Of a stretch of 64,000 nt of DNA, positions 43,701-53,308 are shown piece after piece. The notes under the pieces are model-generated. The model did not search any database. It was not told the DNA's origin and was given only the letters and a program-made list of their open reading frames with translations. The stretch spans positions 4,712,001 through 4,776,000 of the forward strand of contig NZ_CP117768.1 of assembly GCF_028623165.1 (NCBI RefSeq), given 5' to 3'. The position numbers were made by a program, and so were the translations under genes. The stretch comes from Nostoc sp. UHCC 0926. Lineage in GTDB: Bacteria > Cyanobacteriota > Cyanobacteriia > Cyanobacteriales > Nostocaceae. Every line of letters starts with the position of its first letter. Position 1 is the stretch's first letter.

Positions 43701-43768
43701 GATTTTGGTGAGGCAGCGCGGTCTTGGGGGTTTCCCCCATGAGTGACTGCCGAACCCGGAGGGATTAA
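43701..43768. repeat. 68-bp repeat inside the ndh operon, copy 1
   Basis: Identical over 68 bp to 44471-44538. It contains the hairpin tgggggtttccccca. Both copies are in the same orientation, one in the ndhA-ndhI gap and one in the ndhI-ndhG gap, and each is flanked by AT-rich gattttagattttag-type runs. Confidence 0.9.
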
Positions 43769-43825
43769 GTCTGAAATCTAAAATTCAAAATCCAAAATCC
43801 AAAATCCAAAAGAGAGAGACACAAA

Positions 43826-44410
43826 ATGCTAAAGTTCCTGAAACAAGTTGGTGATTACGCCAAAGAAACGGTACAAGCTGCGCGTTACATTGGTCAGGGA
43901 CTTTCTGTTACCTTCGACCACATGCGGCGGCGTCCGATTACCGTACAGTACCCTTACGAGAAACTGATTCTTGGCGAACGGTTTCGCGGTAGAATTCACT
44001 TTGAATTTGATAAGTGCATCGCCTGCGAAGTTTGTGTTCGCGTTTGTCCGATTAACCTGCCTGTAGTAGATTGGGAATTCGACAAAGCCAGCAAAAAGAA
44101 AAAACTCAACCACTACAGCATTGACTTTGGAGTTTGTATCTTTTGCGGTAATTGTGTGGAATTTTGCCCCACTAACTGTCTATCCATGACAGAAGAGTAT
44201 GAGCTTTCCACTTACGATCGCCATGAATTGAACTATGATAGCGTGGCGCTGGGCCGTTTGCCCTACAAGGTAACAGATGACCCAATGGTTACACCACTAC
44301 GCGAACTAGTTTACCTACCCAAGGGCGTCCTTGAACCCCACGGACTGCCTGCGGATGCGCCACGTGCGGGTGCGCGTCCAGAAGACCTTGTGGAACAAAC
44401 AGAAAAATAA
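43826..44410 (+). CDS. ndhI: NAD(P)H-quinone oxidoreductase subunit I
   Basis: A 194-residue peripheral-arm subunit with two 4Fe-4S clusters: CIACEVCVRVCP and CIFCGNCVEFCP. It passes electrons toward quinone. The N-terminal helix (KFLKQVGDYAKETVQAARYIGQG) associates with the membrane. The C-terminal extension (about 165-194, LEPHGLPADAPRAGARPEDLV) is typical of cyanobacterial NdhI. It lies 149 bp after ndhA. Confidence 0.95.
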   Translation: MLKFLKQVGDYAKETVQAARYIGQGLSVTFDHMRRRPITVQYPYEKLILGERFRGRIHFEFDKCIACEVCVRVCPINLPVVDWEFDKASKKKKLNHYSIDFGVCIFCGNCVEFCPTNCLSMTEEYELSTYDRHELNYDSVALGRLPYKVTDDPMVTPLRELVYLPKGVLEPHGLPADAPRAGARPEDLVEQTEK

Positions 44411-44470
44411 ATGTCATTTGTCCTTTTCCTAGTGACCAATGACCAATGACCATGCAAATTTGTGATTTGT

Positions 44471-44538
44471 GATTTTGGTGAGGCAGCGCGGTCTTGGGGG
44501 TTTCCCCCATGAGTGACTGCCGAACCCGGAGGGATTAA
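44471..44538. repeat. 68-bp repeat inside the ndh operon, copy 2
   Basis: Exact copy of 43701-43768, in the gap between ndhI and ndhG. Its hairpin could affect transcript processing or partial termination between genes; that is inference. Confidence 0.9.
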
Positions 44539-44598
44539 AACAAAAATCTAAAATCTAAAATCTAAAATCCAAAATTGATTGACTAAGGACAAAAAACA

Positions 44599-45213
44599 GT
44601 GAATCTAGCGGAAGGAGTACAGTTTGTATCGCTTGGCATACTGGGCGTGATGATGATTGGGGCGGCCATTGGCGTGGTGCTGTTCTCCAACATCGTCTAT
44701 TCTGCCTTTATGCTGGGGGGCGTGTTCATCAGCATAGCGGGAATCTACCTGTTGCTAAATGCTGATTTTGTTGCAGCTGCACAAATACTGATTTACGTTG
44801 GGGCGGTTAACGTGTTGATTTTGTTTGCCATTATGTTGGTGAACAAGCGGCAGAATTTTGTAGCATTTCCTAACTCTTGGGTGCGGAAAGTGCTAACAGG
44901 TATAGTCAGTGTAGGATTGTTTGCTCTTTTAAGTACGATGGTACTGGCTACTCCTTGGGCCTACTCAACTGCTCCTGTGGTGGGTGGTGAAAGTTCTATA
45001 GTTTTAATTGGAGAGCATTTCTTCACTGACTTTTTATTGCCTTTTGAACTGGCTTCCATTTTGCTGCTGATAGCGATGGTAGGAGCAATTATTTTGGCAC
45101 GTCGCGAGTATTTGCCAGATCAAGTGACGCTATCCGAACTGCCGCAAACCATTTTAACTTTGCCAGAACGCCCCAGAGAACTGGTATCAACAACCAGCGA
45201 AACAAAAGAGTAA
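44599..45213 (+). CDS. ndhG: NAD(P)H-quinone oxidoreductase subunit 6
   Basis: A 204-residue membrane subunit with five hydrophobic helices (IGAAIGVVLFSNIVYSAFML, AAQILIYVGAVNVLILFAIM). It starts at GTG (44599), with an AAGGAC about eight bases upstream; there is no suitable ATG. The hydrophilic tail (about 165-204) is cyanobacterium-like. Third gene of the ndhA-I-G-E unit. Confidence 0.93.
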   Translation: MNLAEGVQFVSLGILGVMMIGAAIGVVLFSNIVYSAFMLGGVFISIAGIYLLLNADFVAAAQILIYVGAVNVLILFAIMLVNKRQNFVAFPNSWVRKVLTGIVSVGLFALLSTMVLATPWAYSTAPVVGGESSIVLIGEHFFTDFLLPFELASILLLIAMVGAIILARREYLPDQVTLSELPQTILTLPERPRELVSTTSETKE

Positions 45214-45272
45214 GATTTGCGACCTCAGTCGCAGAGAAAAAGCCAGTTTTTACAGGAGGGATACCCAGATTC

Positions 45273-45578
45273 ATGCAACTCCAGTACTTTTTATTACTAG
45301 CAGCAGCTTTATTCTGCATCGGTATCTACGGCTTAATTACCAGCCGCAACGCTGTGCGGGTGCTGATGTCAATTGAGTTACTGCTCAATGCTGTTAATCT
45401 GAATTTAATGGCATTTTCCAACTTCCTCGACTCAACATTAATTAAAGGTCAGGTTTTCACAGTATTTGTGATCACCGTGGCGGCGGCCGAGGCTGCGGTG
45501 GGTTTAGCGATCGTGCTTGCCATTTATCGTAACCGTGATACCGTCGATATGGAGCAGTTTAATCTCCTGAAGTGGTAA
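45273..45578 (+). CDS. ndhE: NAD(P)H-quinone oxidoreductase subunit 4L
   Basis: A 101-residue protein of three helices, with the family pattern LMSIELLLNAVNLNLMAFS (conserved Glu in helix 2) and FVITVAAAEAAVGLAIVLAIYR (Glu in helix 3). It forms part of the proton path of the membrane arm. An AGGAGG lies upstream at 45254. Last ndh gene of the unit; nadK follows within 6 bp. Confidence 0.95.
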   Translation: MQLQYFLLLAAALFCIGIYGLITSRNAVRVLMSIELLLNAVNLNLMAFSNFLDSTLIKGQVFTVFVITVAAAEAAVGLAIVLAIYRNRDTVDMEQFNLLKW

Positions 45579-45584
45579 TTGTGC

Positions 45585-46505
45585 GTGCAACTCAAGCAGG
45601 TAATCATTGCTTATAAAGCGCGGGATGCCCAGAGTAAAGAATGGGCAGAAGTCTGTGCTAAACAACTAGAAAGTCGCCAGTGCAATGTGTTGATGGGGCC
45701 TAGCGGGCCGAAAGACAACCCCTATCCAGTCTTTTTGGCTTCGGCGGTTCAACCAATCGATCTCGCTTTGGTACTCGGTGGCGATGGTACTGTTTTAACC
45801 AGTGCCAGACATTTAGCTCCAGCTGGCATCCCAATTCTGGGAGTGAATGTGGGAGGTCATCTGGGGTTTTTAACTGAGTCAGTGGAGGAGTTTCAGGATA
45901 CGGAGAAAGTTTGGGATCGACTGTTTGAGGATCGCTATGCTATCCAACGACGGATGATGTTACAAGCTGCTGTGTACGAGGGTCATGGATCTAATTTAGA
46001 ACCCGTGAGTGAGCGTTACCTGGCTTTGAATGAATTTTGTGTCAAACCAGCCTCCGCTGACCGAATGATTACCTCAATTCTGGAAATGGAAATCGACGGT
46101 GAGGTAGTCGATCAATACGTCGGGGATGGGATAATCATTGCTACTCCCACAGGTTCTACTGGTTACACGGTTTCTGCCAATGGGCCAATTATGCATGATG
46201 GTATGGAGGCGATTACTATCACTCCTATTTGTGCAATGAGCCTTTCTAGTCGCCCCCTAGTTTTACCCCCTGGTTCTGTGGTGAGTATTTGGCCTTTGGG
46301 AGATTACGATTTGAGTACCAAGCTGTGGACAGATGGGGTTTTGGGGACTTCAATTTGGCCAGGACACCGCGTTGATGTGCGGATGGCAGATTGTCGAGCT
46401 AAATTTATTATTTTGCGCGAGAACAATTCCTACTATCAGACGCTGCGAGAGAAGTTGCTTTGGGCAGGTACAAGGGTTCACTACAGCAATAATCACCGTA
46501 ATTGA
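45585..46505 (+). CDS. nadK: NAD kinase
   Basis: A 306-residue ATP-NAD kinase making NADP+. It has the LVLGGDGTVLTSAR motif (GGDG) near residue 65, the NGG-like NEFCVKPASADRMI segment and GDGIIIATPTGSTGYTVSANGPI, the conserved TPTGS loop. The start is GTG at 45585 (MQLKQVIIAYKARD); the TTG at 45579 right after the ndhE stop is less likely. The tight spacing behind ndhE means cotranscription with the NADPH-using complex genes. A terminator follows at 46625. Confidence 0.93.
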   Translation: MQLKQVIIAYKARDAQSKEWAEVCAKQLESRQCNVLMGPSGPKDNPYPVFLASAVQPIDLALVLGGDGTVLTSARHLAPAGIPILGVNVGGHLGFLTESVEEFQDTEKVWDRLFEDRYAIQRRMMLQAAVYEGHGSNLEPVSERYLALNEFCVKPASADRMITSILEMEIDGEVVDQYVGDGIIIATPTGSTGYTVSANGPIMHDGMEAITITPICAMSLSSRPLVLPPGSVVSIWPLGDYDLSTKLWTDGVLGTSIWPGHRVDVRMADCRAKFIILRENNSYYQTLREKLLWAGTRVHYSNNHRN

Positions 46506-46624
46506 TTAAGTATTTTAGAGTGCATTTACCGCAGATTGTGATGGCGTACCCGCCCGCCATAGGCGATGTCTACAACGGGCTACGTCTACGCAACGCCCAA
46601 AGCACATCGCAACCAAAATTATCC

Positions 46625-46650
46625 AAGCCCCTGGATTTATCCGGGGGCTT
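46625..46650 (+). terminator. Terminator of the ndh-nadK transcript
   Basis: Stem aagccccNgga paired with tccgggggctt, with a 4-base AT loop, followed by ttct. It is about 120 bp after the nadK stop. The gap 46506-46918 also has a dispersed repeat copy near 46560-46600 (gcgatgtctac..cgggctacgtctacgc) and AT-rich DNA before the acyltransferase gene. Confidence 0.65.
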
Positions 46651-46918
46651 TCTGCCCTGATTTTGACTTTCTTTGCTGATTTGCATTTATAGCGGATATC
46701 AAAGGAAAATTTTGTATCTTATTGCCAGATTTTTGGGGAATTAATGTCGATAATAAAAGCACTCTACCCCTAATCCAAGAGAGTAAAAAAGCTCTCTAGA
46801 GATTCTTTTATCGAAAACCGTCTCAATCACGCTTCGACACATTAATGCATAATGTGAGCTATTTGTATAGTGCCTAAATCCTAGTAGGATATTTTCGTAA
46901 ATCTAAGTAGGAAGATAG

Positions 46919-47713
46919 ATGGAAGTTTCTGGACGCAACATCAATTACTCACTGAATCCTCCTCCCCCTCTTGAAGATTTTCCCGTCCTTCAAACTGAAA
47001 AATATACCCTACGGCTAGCGTCAACTGAAGAAGAATTAGAATCAATTTTTCGGTTGCGGTTTGAAGTTTTTAATCTTGAACTAGGGTTAGGATTCTCTAC
47101 TTCTAACTTTACCCAGATGGATATAGATAAGTTTGATGCAGTTTGCCATCATTTAATCCTGATCTCCAAACAAACGGGTAAAACCATTGGAACTTATCGG
47201 ATGCAAACCTATACAATGGCTTCTCAAAGACTAGGCTTTGATGCTGCCGATATATTTAATCTTAATGCGATTCCCCATTCTGTGCTTCAGGCATCAGTTG
47301 AAGTTGGGCGTGCATGTATAGCTAAAGAATACCGCAACAGTCAGGCACTTTTACTACTATGGAAAGGGCTAGCAAATTATCTCATTTGGAGTAGAAATCA
47401 ATATTTCTTTGGCTGTGCATCATTACTAACACAATGTCCTTGGCAAGCTACTTACGCTTATGATTATTTTCAGCAGAATGGCTTGATGCATCCAAATATT
47501 TTGGTTTATCCAAATTCACAATCTTGTCTAGAAATGCCTCAAAATTTTCCAGATTCATATAATGTTGAAATTCCCAAAATTTTGCAGGCATACTTGAATA
47601 TTGGAGCTAAAATATGCAGTATTCCAGCTATCGACCGACACTTTAAGACTATTGATTTTTTAGCTATATCTAATACCAAAGACTTTGCTAGATGGCGTTA
47701 CCAAATATTGTAA
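46919..47713 (+). CDS. GNAT-fold acyltransferase, OlsB/hemolysin-like
   Basis: A 264-residue protein of the Acetyltransf_5 group (ornithine-acyl-ACP N-acyltransferase or putative hemolysin). Landmarks are YTLRLASTEEELESIFRLRFEVFN, FDAVCHHLILISKQTGKTIGTYRM and the SVEVGRACIAKEYRNSQALLLLWKGL acyl-CoA/ACP site. Relatives make ornithine lipids or join long acyl chains to amino acids in N-acyl amino acid synthesis. The typical OlsA partner is not adjacent, so substrate is open. Confidence 0.78.
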   Translation: MEVSGRNINYSLNPPPPLEDFPVLQTEKYTLRLASTEEELESIFRLRFEVFNLELGLGFSTSNFTQMDIDKFDAVCHHLILISKQTGKTIGTYRMQTYTMASQRLGFDAADIFNLNAIPHSVLQASVEVGRACIAKEYRNSQALLLLWKGLANYLIWSRNQYFFGCASLLTQCPWQATYAYDYFQQNGLMHPNILVYPNSQSCLEMPQNFPDSYNVEIPKILQAYLNIGAKICSIPAIDRHFKTIDFLAISNTKDFARWRYQIL

Positions 47714-48279
47714 AAATTATCTTTTTACCTAATGACGCTCAGTCGCGGCTATAGGAATAAAGTCTATATACACAGACTGTAAAAATAGGAATATTTATGA
47801 TATTTTACTCCTCATCTGCATCTTGGCTGTAAAAAAAGGTCAGTTTTGCCGTATTTGATACAACCTCATGCAATTGTTTTCATAGTTAATAGAAGAGAGG
47901 TATTTATTGTCAATATTTAAAATCATATGACTCTCAATCCGCTTCGGTTAAGCTGCATAATCCTTAAAGATTCCTCTTTGTAAGGGGGAAATAGAGTCAT
48001 TCTTAGCCCCACTTTTTAAGGGGGGTTGGGGGGATCGAGTCTTATCCGAACCGGATTGGGACGGCTTGGGGACTGTTGAAAAAACCCTTGTCCTATATCG
48101 ATACAAGCCCCTGTCTAAAGATTATGGAATACAAAAAAAGATTTGGGGAAAGACACATAGTGCTAAATACAAGGTGTCCATATTACAAGCCCCAATATTA
48201 GATATGGGGTTGTCCCAAGAGTCCAATAGTCCCCTTTGCTGACTGGATTATTTTAGACAAGTTCTTAGGAAAACTACTT
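47714..48279. other. Intergenic region with hairpins, no gene
   Basis: 566 bp without a credible frame. It contains AT-rich DNA to about 47930, then a repeat-like stretch with ccgcttcggttaagc, runs of gggg near 48015-48035, and a hairpin of agccccaatatt with atatggggtt near 48192-48215. These resemble dispersed intergenic repeats, and I see no RNA gene. Confidence 0.5.
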
Positions 48280-49944
48280 ATGCGCCATCTCAAATTTGCT
48301 CCGAGTTGGTTGCGATTTTTAATTATTTTCTTATTAGCGATGGGTATATTGTTTCGCTTTTTTAACCTTGATGGCAAAGTTTACTGGCATGACGAAACTT
48401 ATACCTCATTGCGAATTTCTGGTTACACAATAACTGAAGTAAAACAGCAAATTTTTAATAATCGTGTCATTGCTGGAGAAAGTTTTGCCCAGTTTCAAGG
48501 TGCAAATCAACAAAAAAACTTAAATGACACAATCATGACTTTGGCAAAAGAAGATTCTCACCATCCACCGCTTTATTACATAATAGCCAGATTGTGGATG
48601 GAAATCTTTGGTAATTCGGTGACGGCGATTAGAAGTTTATCTGTCTTCATCAGTTTGCTGGTTTTCCCTTGTGTTTATTGGCTATGCCGAGAATTATTTA
48701 ATGTGCCGTTATCGGTTCCTGGTGTAGCGATCGCACTCATGGCAATTTCTCCAATTCACCTAGTATACGCTCAAGAAGCACAAGAATATATTCTCTGGTT
48801 AGTCACCATATTGCTATCCAGTGCGTCTCTGCTGCGAGCAATGCGGCTGGAATCACAAGACAAAGATGAGCTAGTAAAAGAACGACAACGACCAGATTTT
48901 TTCGCTATCTGGAGCATTTATGCAGTAACTTTAGCCATCAGTCTTTATACATTTCTTTGGAGTGGATTTGTAGCAGTTGCTCACGGAATTTATGTAATGA
49001 GCATCGCCAAATTTCAGTTGACGGGAACTGTCAGAACTTATCTGTTAGCATCATTGGTAGGTTTTTTAGCCTTCATGCCTTGGATAACAATTGTGATGGG
49101 TGACTTTTTTCAATTTTTGATTTCAGCAGAGAAGATAACAACACAATCATCTTTAATTCCTATCTTTCCATTTTTACTGATGCAGTTGAGCCGGATATTT
49201 TTTGATATAGATATTAGCTCAGATAATCCTCTAGGCTATTTAATTACACTATTATTTTTAAGTTTGGTAGGATATTCAATTTATTTTCTTTGTCAAACAA
49301 CTAATTATAAAGTTTGGTTGTTTATCATCATATTAATTGTGGTGCCAGCACTACCCCTAATACTGCCAAATTTAATTGCTGGGGGTATACGATCATCTAC
49401 CGAACCATATTTAATACCATCTTATTTAGGAATCCAAGTAGCTGTTGCTTACCTACTAGCTACGCAACTATATAATGGGAACGTGTCACGCCGGAGCATT
49501 TGGCACATAATCATGGCATTAGTAATTATTTGTGGTCTAATTTCTTATAAAGTGAGTTCCCAGGCAGAAACTTGGTGGAATAAGGGTATGAGCTATGGCA
49601 ATCCACAAGTTGCCCAAATCATCAACCAAACGACTCGTCCACTTTTGATTAGTGATGCTTTGGGCGACAATTATGGGAATGTCTTTTCTCTGAGCTATCT
49701 TTTGGAACCAAAAGTGCGATTTCTGTTGGTGAACAACCAAAAAATTCCCAAAATTCCTGATGGGTTTGCTGATGTGTTTTTATTCAATCCTTCAGATACT
49801 TGGCGCGAAACAATCGAAAAAAAGTATAAAGTAAAGACAGATGTTGTTTACAGTGACAACTATTATTCAGTCTGGAAATTGACTAAATTTTATAAGCTGC
49901 GCCGACGTAATATCCCACCTAATAATAAGTTATCTGCCAGTTGA
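48280..49944 (+). CDS. GT39-like membrane glycosyltransferase
   Basis: A 554-residue protein with about eleven hydrophobic helices. The first extracytoplasmic loop has the catalytic-type acidic motif YWHDETYTSL near residue 35 and DSHHPPLYYIIARLWMEIFG near residue 94, the pattern of GT-C enzymes of the PMT/ArnT group (GT39). They transfer sugars from polyprenyl-phosphate donors to lipids, proteins or polymers at the outer face of the membrane. The target here is unknown. A C-terminal soluble part (about 440-554) is present. Confidence 0.83.
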   Translation: MRHLKFAPSWLRFLIIFLLAMGILFRFFNLDGKVYWHDETYTSLRISGYTITEVKQQIFNNRVIAGESFAQFQGANQQKNLNDTIMTLAKEDSHHPPLYYIIARLWMEIFGNSVTAIRSLSVFISLLVFPCVYWLCRELFNVPLSVPGVAIALMAISPIHLVYAQEAQEYILWLVTILLSSASLLRAMRLESQDKDELVKERQRPDFFAIWSIYAVTLAISLYTFLWSGFVAVAHGIYVMSIAKFQLTGTVRTYLLASLVGFLAFMPWITIVMGDFFQFLISAEKITTQSSLIPIFPFLLMQLSRIFFDIDISSDNPLGYLITLLFLSLVGYSIYFLCQTTNYKVWLFIIILIVVPALPLILPNLIAGGIRSSTEPYLIPSYLGIQVAVAYLLATQLYNGNVSRRSIWHIIMALVIICGLISYKVSSQAETWWNKGMSYGNPQVAQIINQTTRPLLISDALGDNYGNVFSLSYLLEPKVRFLLVNNQKIPKIPDGFADVFLFNPSDTWRETIEKKYKVKTDVVYSDNYYSVWKLTKFYKLRRRNIPPNNKLSAS

Positions 49945-50174
49945 TAGATAGCGTGGGAAGCTACACATTAGATGTTTCATGCAGATGGGCAGAAAAACTA
50001 TTCATGAAAGTTATAATATTTTATAAAATATTCAAATACTTGCTTTCTTAAAATAATCTAAGAATAACAAAAATAAATATTAAACAGATTCTCATCTGAA
50101 ATTAATTTAAGTGACAGAACGATATTTTATATTGTCATTTGATATTAATTTAATGATTCCTTGAAAGGTGTTGT

Positions 50175-50894
50175 ATGCAATTAACAGATTTTCTTGGTCT
50201 TTTACATCCAGCGATCGCAATTATATTCGTATTTCCACTCATCGGTACAGTGGTTAATTTTGCTTGGCAAACACGCCAACGCAGATTGCAAATTTTAGCC
50301 GGGAGTAAGAGCAAAATTCCCCCAGTGGTGGGTGGAGAACATAAGCAGTTAGGTGAAAGACTAACAAGTGCAGTTGTCGGACTAACTATAATCGGATTAA
50401 GCTATCCTATTGGCAAAAATATTATCAAAAATCAATTGTGGAATAAAACACCTTTTCAAGTTGTTTTTATCGTGTTAATGTTTGCTGCTACTATCGCCTC
50501 TTTAGTATTTCTTTATCGGGCAAAGCAGCGGTTGTGGCGGGCAGTTTTTGCAACTTTAACTGGTGCAGGTTTAGTAATTATAGGCTGTCAGGATGGAGTA
50601 TATCGCCTCACGAATGAGTGGTATTGGTCACATTATTATATTGGCATTACCGCAGCATTGCTGATGATTTTTTCATTAGCAATCGTTCAAGATATTTATC
50701 AAGATAAGTCCAATCGCTGGCGCATCGTCCATACGATTTTAAACTGTATTGCTTTGTTGCTATTTATTGGACAAGGCATGACAGGAACGCGAGACTTATT
50801 AGAAATTCCTCTGAGTTGGCAAGAACCATATATTTATCAGTGTGATTTTGCTAATAAAACTTGTCCAACGCCAAATTCCCAAGCACCAAAGTGA
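50175..50894 (+). CDS. DUF4079 domain membrane protein
   Basis: A 239-residue membrane protein of the cyanobacterial DUF4079 family, which resembles cytochrome b561/ferric-reductase-like bundles. His residues are found in GLLHPAIAIIFVFPLIG (helix 1), and a YWSHYYIGITAALLMIFSLAI helix is near residue 155. A conserved LGERLTSAVVGLTIIGLSYPIGKN segment follows the first loop. The function is not established; a role in electron transfer is only suggested by the His pattern. Monocistronic. Confidence 0.8.
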   Translation: MQLTDFLGLLHPAIAIIFVFPLIGTVVNFAWQTRQRRLQILAGSKSKIPPVVGGEHKQLGERLTSAVVGLTIIGLSYPIGKNIIKNQLWNKTPFQVVFIVLMFAATIASLVFLYRAKQRLWRAVFATLTGAGLVIIGCQDGVYRLTNEWYWSHYYIGITAALLMIFSLAIVQDIYQDKSNRWRIVHTILNCIALLLFIGQGMTGTRDLLEIPLSWQEPYIYQCDFANKTCPTPNSQAPK

Positions 50895-50954
50895 ACTAAC
50901 CTGGATTTCTCACAAATGAGAAAAAACCATGTACTTTACAAATTGGTTGTTTGT

Positions 50955-51374
50955 TTACGCAATATTATCTACAAGCCGATCGCGAATTGTTTTGAGTTGG
51001 TCTTGAGTCTTAATTGGCTCTCGCGGTGCTGGCAATTCGGTATTAGGCCAGTTAGGTAAATTATTGCAGGGGCATAACAATGTCGGCATCCCGACGTTTC
51101 GCGCTGCTACTGGCATACTGCAACGGCCACAAGCCACCATATCCCATGCTGATGTCAACAGTTCAGCAATGGTTTCTTGCGTACCCTCTAGGTAACAATC
51201 ACCCGATTCGGGTGAGAGAATTTTTTGCCAACACTCTTCAAATTCTTCACTATAGCGATCGCCATCTAGCACCGATTGGGGCAAAAAGCTTGCCTTACCG
51301 TTGGCCGTAATCAATTTTTTACCTAACTGAAACCAGTAGGCGAGGTATCCTCTAACTTCTTGTTTAGTTGCCAT
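50955..51374 (-). CDS. Conserved cyanobacterial hypothetical protein with CxxC motifs
   Basis: A 139-residue protein I recognise only as a cyanobacterial conserved hypothetical. N-terminal AYWFQLGKKLI, then ETIAELLTSAWDMVACGRCSMPVAARNVG, then LLCPCNNLPNWPNTELP. The CxxC (CGRC) and CPC cysteines suggest metal or iron-sulfur binding. It is followed, 52 bp after its start on the upstream side, by cobU on the same strand, so the two might be cotranscribed. No function is assigned. Confidence 0.75.
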   Translation of the reverse strand: MATKQEVRGYLAYWFQLGKKLITANGKASFLPQSVLDGDRYSEEFEECWQKILSPESGDCYLEGTQETIAELLTSAWDMVACGRCSMPVAARNVGMPTLLCPCNNLPNWPNTELPAPREPIKTQDQLKTIRDRLVDNIA

Positions 51375-51426
51375 ATTACAATTTTATATTTTAGATTTTA
51401 GATTTTGGATTAATTTGAATCAAGAG

Positions 51427-51999
51427 TTAAGAATCTTGACTCCTCACTCCTCCTTCCCCTCTATTTGGCAATGGCGAACCAAGGACGCCCAGATTGAGAA
51501 CATGACCACCAGTCACTAAATAAACAGTTTCGCTGAACGCACTTAGCTGGCGCACCAAAGAACCCAGGCGATCGCGGAACGTCCTTCCAATCGGATAAGC
51601 TGGCACCACACCCCAGCCCACCTCTTCTGCTACAAACACCATATCAGCAGCAACAAGATCCACCGTTTCTAATAACTCTGTAAGGATATTTTCCCAGGTA
51701 GCTTCGTCTTGTTCTAAGAGATTAGCAACCCAAGTTCCTAAAGAATCAACTAAAAGGCAGGTATAGGGTTTCGCATCAGCAAGGGTAGCAGACAGTTCCA
51801 CAGGTATAGATAAAGTTACCCAGTCTTGGGGACGACGTTGTTGGTGTTCTAAAATGCGTTGATGCCACTCTTGGTCATCTGGGTTATCGGTGGCTGTTGC
51901 TATGTAAACAACTGCTTTTCCTGACTGCATGGCCAGAGTTTCCGCCCATTCACTTTTACCAGATCGTGCTGGCCCTGTTACTAAGATGATTTTACCCAA
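51427..51999 (-). CDS. cobU: Adenosylcobinamide kinase/guanylyltransferase CobU
   Basis: A 190-residue enzyme. Walker A GPARSGKS is near residue 8, followed by YIATATDNPDDQEWHQRILEHQQRRPQDW (the guanylylation His lies in this stretch), LLVDSLGTWVANLL and FVAEEVGWGVVPAYPIGRTFRDRLG. It phosphorylates adenosylcobinamide and attaches GMP in cobalamin lower-ligand assembly. The last 15 residues (PNRGEGGVRSQDS) look like read-through into repeat-like DNA. No cobalamin riboswitch is visible upstream. Confidence 0.92.
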   Translation of the reverse strand: MGKIILVTGPARSGKSEWAETLAMQSGKAVVYIATATDNPDDQEWHQRILEHQQRRPQDWVTLSIPVELSATLADAKPYTCLLVDSLGTWVANLLEQDEATWENILTELLETVDLVAADMVFVAEEVGWGVVPAYPIGRTFRDRLGSLVRQLSAFSETVYLVTGGHVLNLGVLGSPLPNRGEGGVRSQDS

Positions 52000-52085
52000 A
52001 GTTGTTTCCTGAGTATCTTAACAATAAGTAGCTAGTACAACGGGCGCGTAAATTCGGCTACTATTTCAATTAGCAAGACTTGGGG

Positions 52086-52117
52086 CTTAAACTTGGGGCA
52101 AAATCCCCAAGTTTAAG
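52086..52117. repeat. 13-bp perfect hairpin upstream of cobU
   Basis: cttaaacttgggg pairs perfectly with ccccaagtttaag around a 6-base loop. There is no T run on either side, so a terminator role is doubtful; it looks like a dispersed palindrome. The rest of the divergent gap 52000-52325 must hold the promoters of cobU and of the plus-strand hypothetical gene. Confidence 0.7.
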
Positions 52118-52325
52118 GTAGGCAAACTTTCACCACAGTGTACTAATTGCAATTTATCACCGCAGTTTTTACTTCGGAGGTGAGATTTTTGGTTTCAAAT
52201 AACTTTTAAGGGATAAAATTAGCACCAGCATCATTGATGTTACAACTGGCAAAAGCCGAAAATCCCAACAACCCCATTCTTAATTATTCAACACCATTGG
52301 GGACAGCAAACTTTAGGATGTCTTT

Positions 52326-53150
52326 ATGAACGCAGGCTTAAAACGTATTGAAGCAACTCTACACGATTTAGGGAATCGCGGCACTGCCTCTGCCGCCGAA
52401 GCAGGTGATTCGACAAAACGGCCTTTCTCCTTTAGAATCAGCGTCGGAGCCAACGAACCCACAGAAAGTACACAGACTCCATCCTCCCAGAATGGGGAAC
52501 TTAATCCACAAGGACAAACAGTTGACCTCGGCGTAGATACTGAGAGTGATTATCCTCCTGAACAAGATTTCTTTCCTCACCATGACTCTGTGCAGACCTT
52601 TCAAGCACAAGAGAATGGTAGCAAAACACCCAGCCTACCCAAGTTGAAAACTCCGAGCTTTAGTAGCCATCGCCACGGAGCTAATCCAGCATTGGCGATG
52701 AATCTATTGCAAGAAATTCAGGAAAGTGTCGCCGGTTGGCAAAAAGAACTGCAAAATATCTTGGAGCAAATTCAGGATATTTACTTAGAAGGTCCAATTG
52801 TCAATGGCTGGTTAGAATCCAATCCCACCGAACCAGAACCGGGAGGAACTGCAACACTGCGCCATGCAGAAGTTGACCGCCTGATGAACTACGTAGAAGA
52901 AATTTGCGCCACTGGTGGGAAAGTATCTTATCAATCATCTATTACTGGCTATCGCCTCTGTGGTGTAGACGATGCTGGTAAAGTCTGGTCGCGCCCATGT
53001 CCAGCGGATCAGGTTGCCAATGTTAGCATGGCGATCGCACGTTACCAAAAGTTACGTCAACTGTTGGGGCGCAAGCAATCTTTGGAAACTCGTCTAAGTC
53101 AACTAGCCCAAACACTTGTAGTTTTACACAGTCATATTCAACAAACGTAA
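52326..53150 (+). CDS. Cyanobacterial hypothetical protein with C-terminal coiled coil
   Basis: A 274-residue protein. N-terminal third is low-complexity (Ser/Thr/Gln/Pro-rich). The middle has a helix (NLLQEIQESVAGWQKELQNIL) and a compact globular stretch with VSYQSSITGYRLCGVDDAGKVWSRPCP, and the end is a coiled coil (YQKLRQLLGRKQSLETRLSQL). I do not recognise a functional family. The shared short spacing to the glycosyltransferase operon (160 bp) leaves open a link to polysaccharide work. Confidence 0.75.
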   Translation: MNAGLKRIEATLHDLGNRGTASAAEAGDSTKRPFSFRISVGANEPTESTQTPSSQNGELNPQGQTVDLGVDTESDYPPEQDFFPHHDSVQTFQAQENGSKTPSLPKLKTPSFSSHRHGANPALAMNLLQEIQESVAGWQKELQNILEQIQDIYLEGPIVNGWLESNPTEPEPGGTATLRHAEVDRLMNYVEEICATGGKVSYQSSITGYRLCGVDDAGKVWSRPCPADQVANVSMAIARYQKLRQLLGRKQSLETRLSQLAQTLVVLHSHIQQT

Positions 53151-53308
53151 AGTTTTAAAGATTATTTCCGAAGAAACTCGGTTGGTAGGTTGGTAATTTT
53201 TGGTTTAGATTGACTTTCAGTAGCTATGCGGTGGATTTAAGATTTTTATCTAAAATCGTTCGACTGAGCGTAACCGAAGCCCCAAATCTCAAATCCAAAA
53301 TTAAATCT

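Noticed and set aside
51999..52325. Possible cobalamin riboswitch before cobU
   Set aside because: No B12-box-like sequence or typical fold was visible; only a perfect 13-bp palindrome is present.
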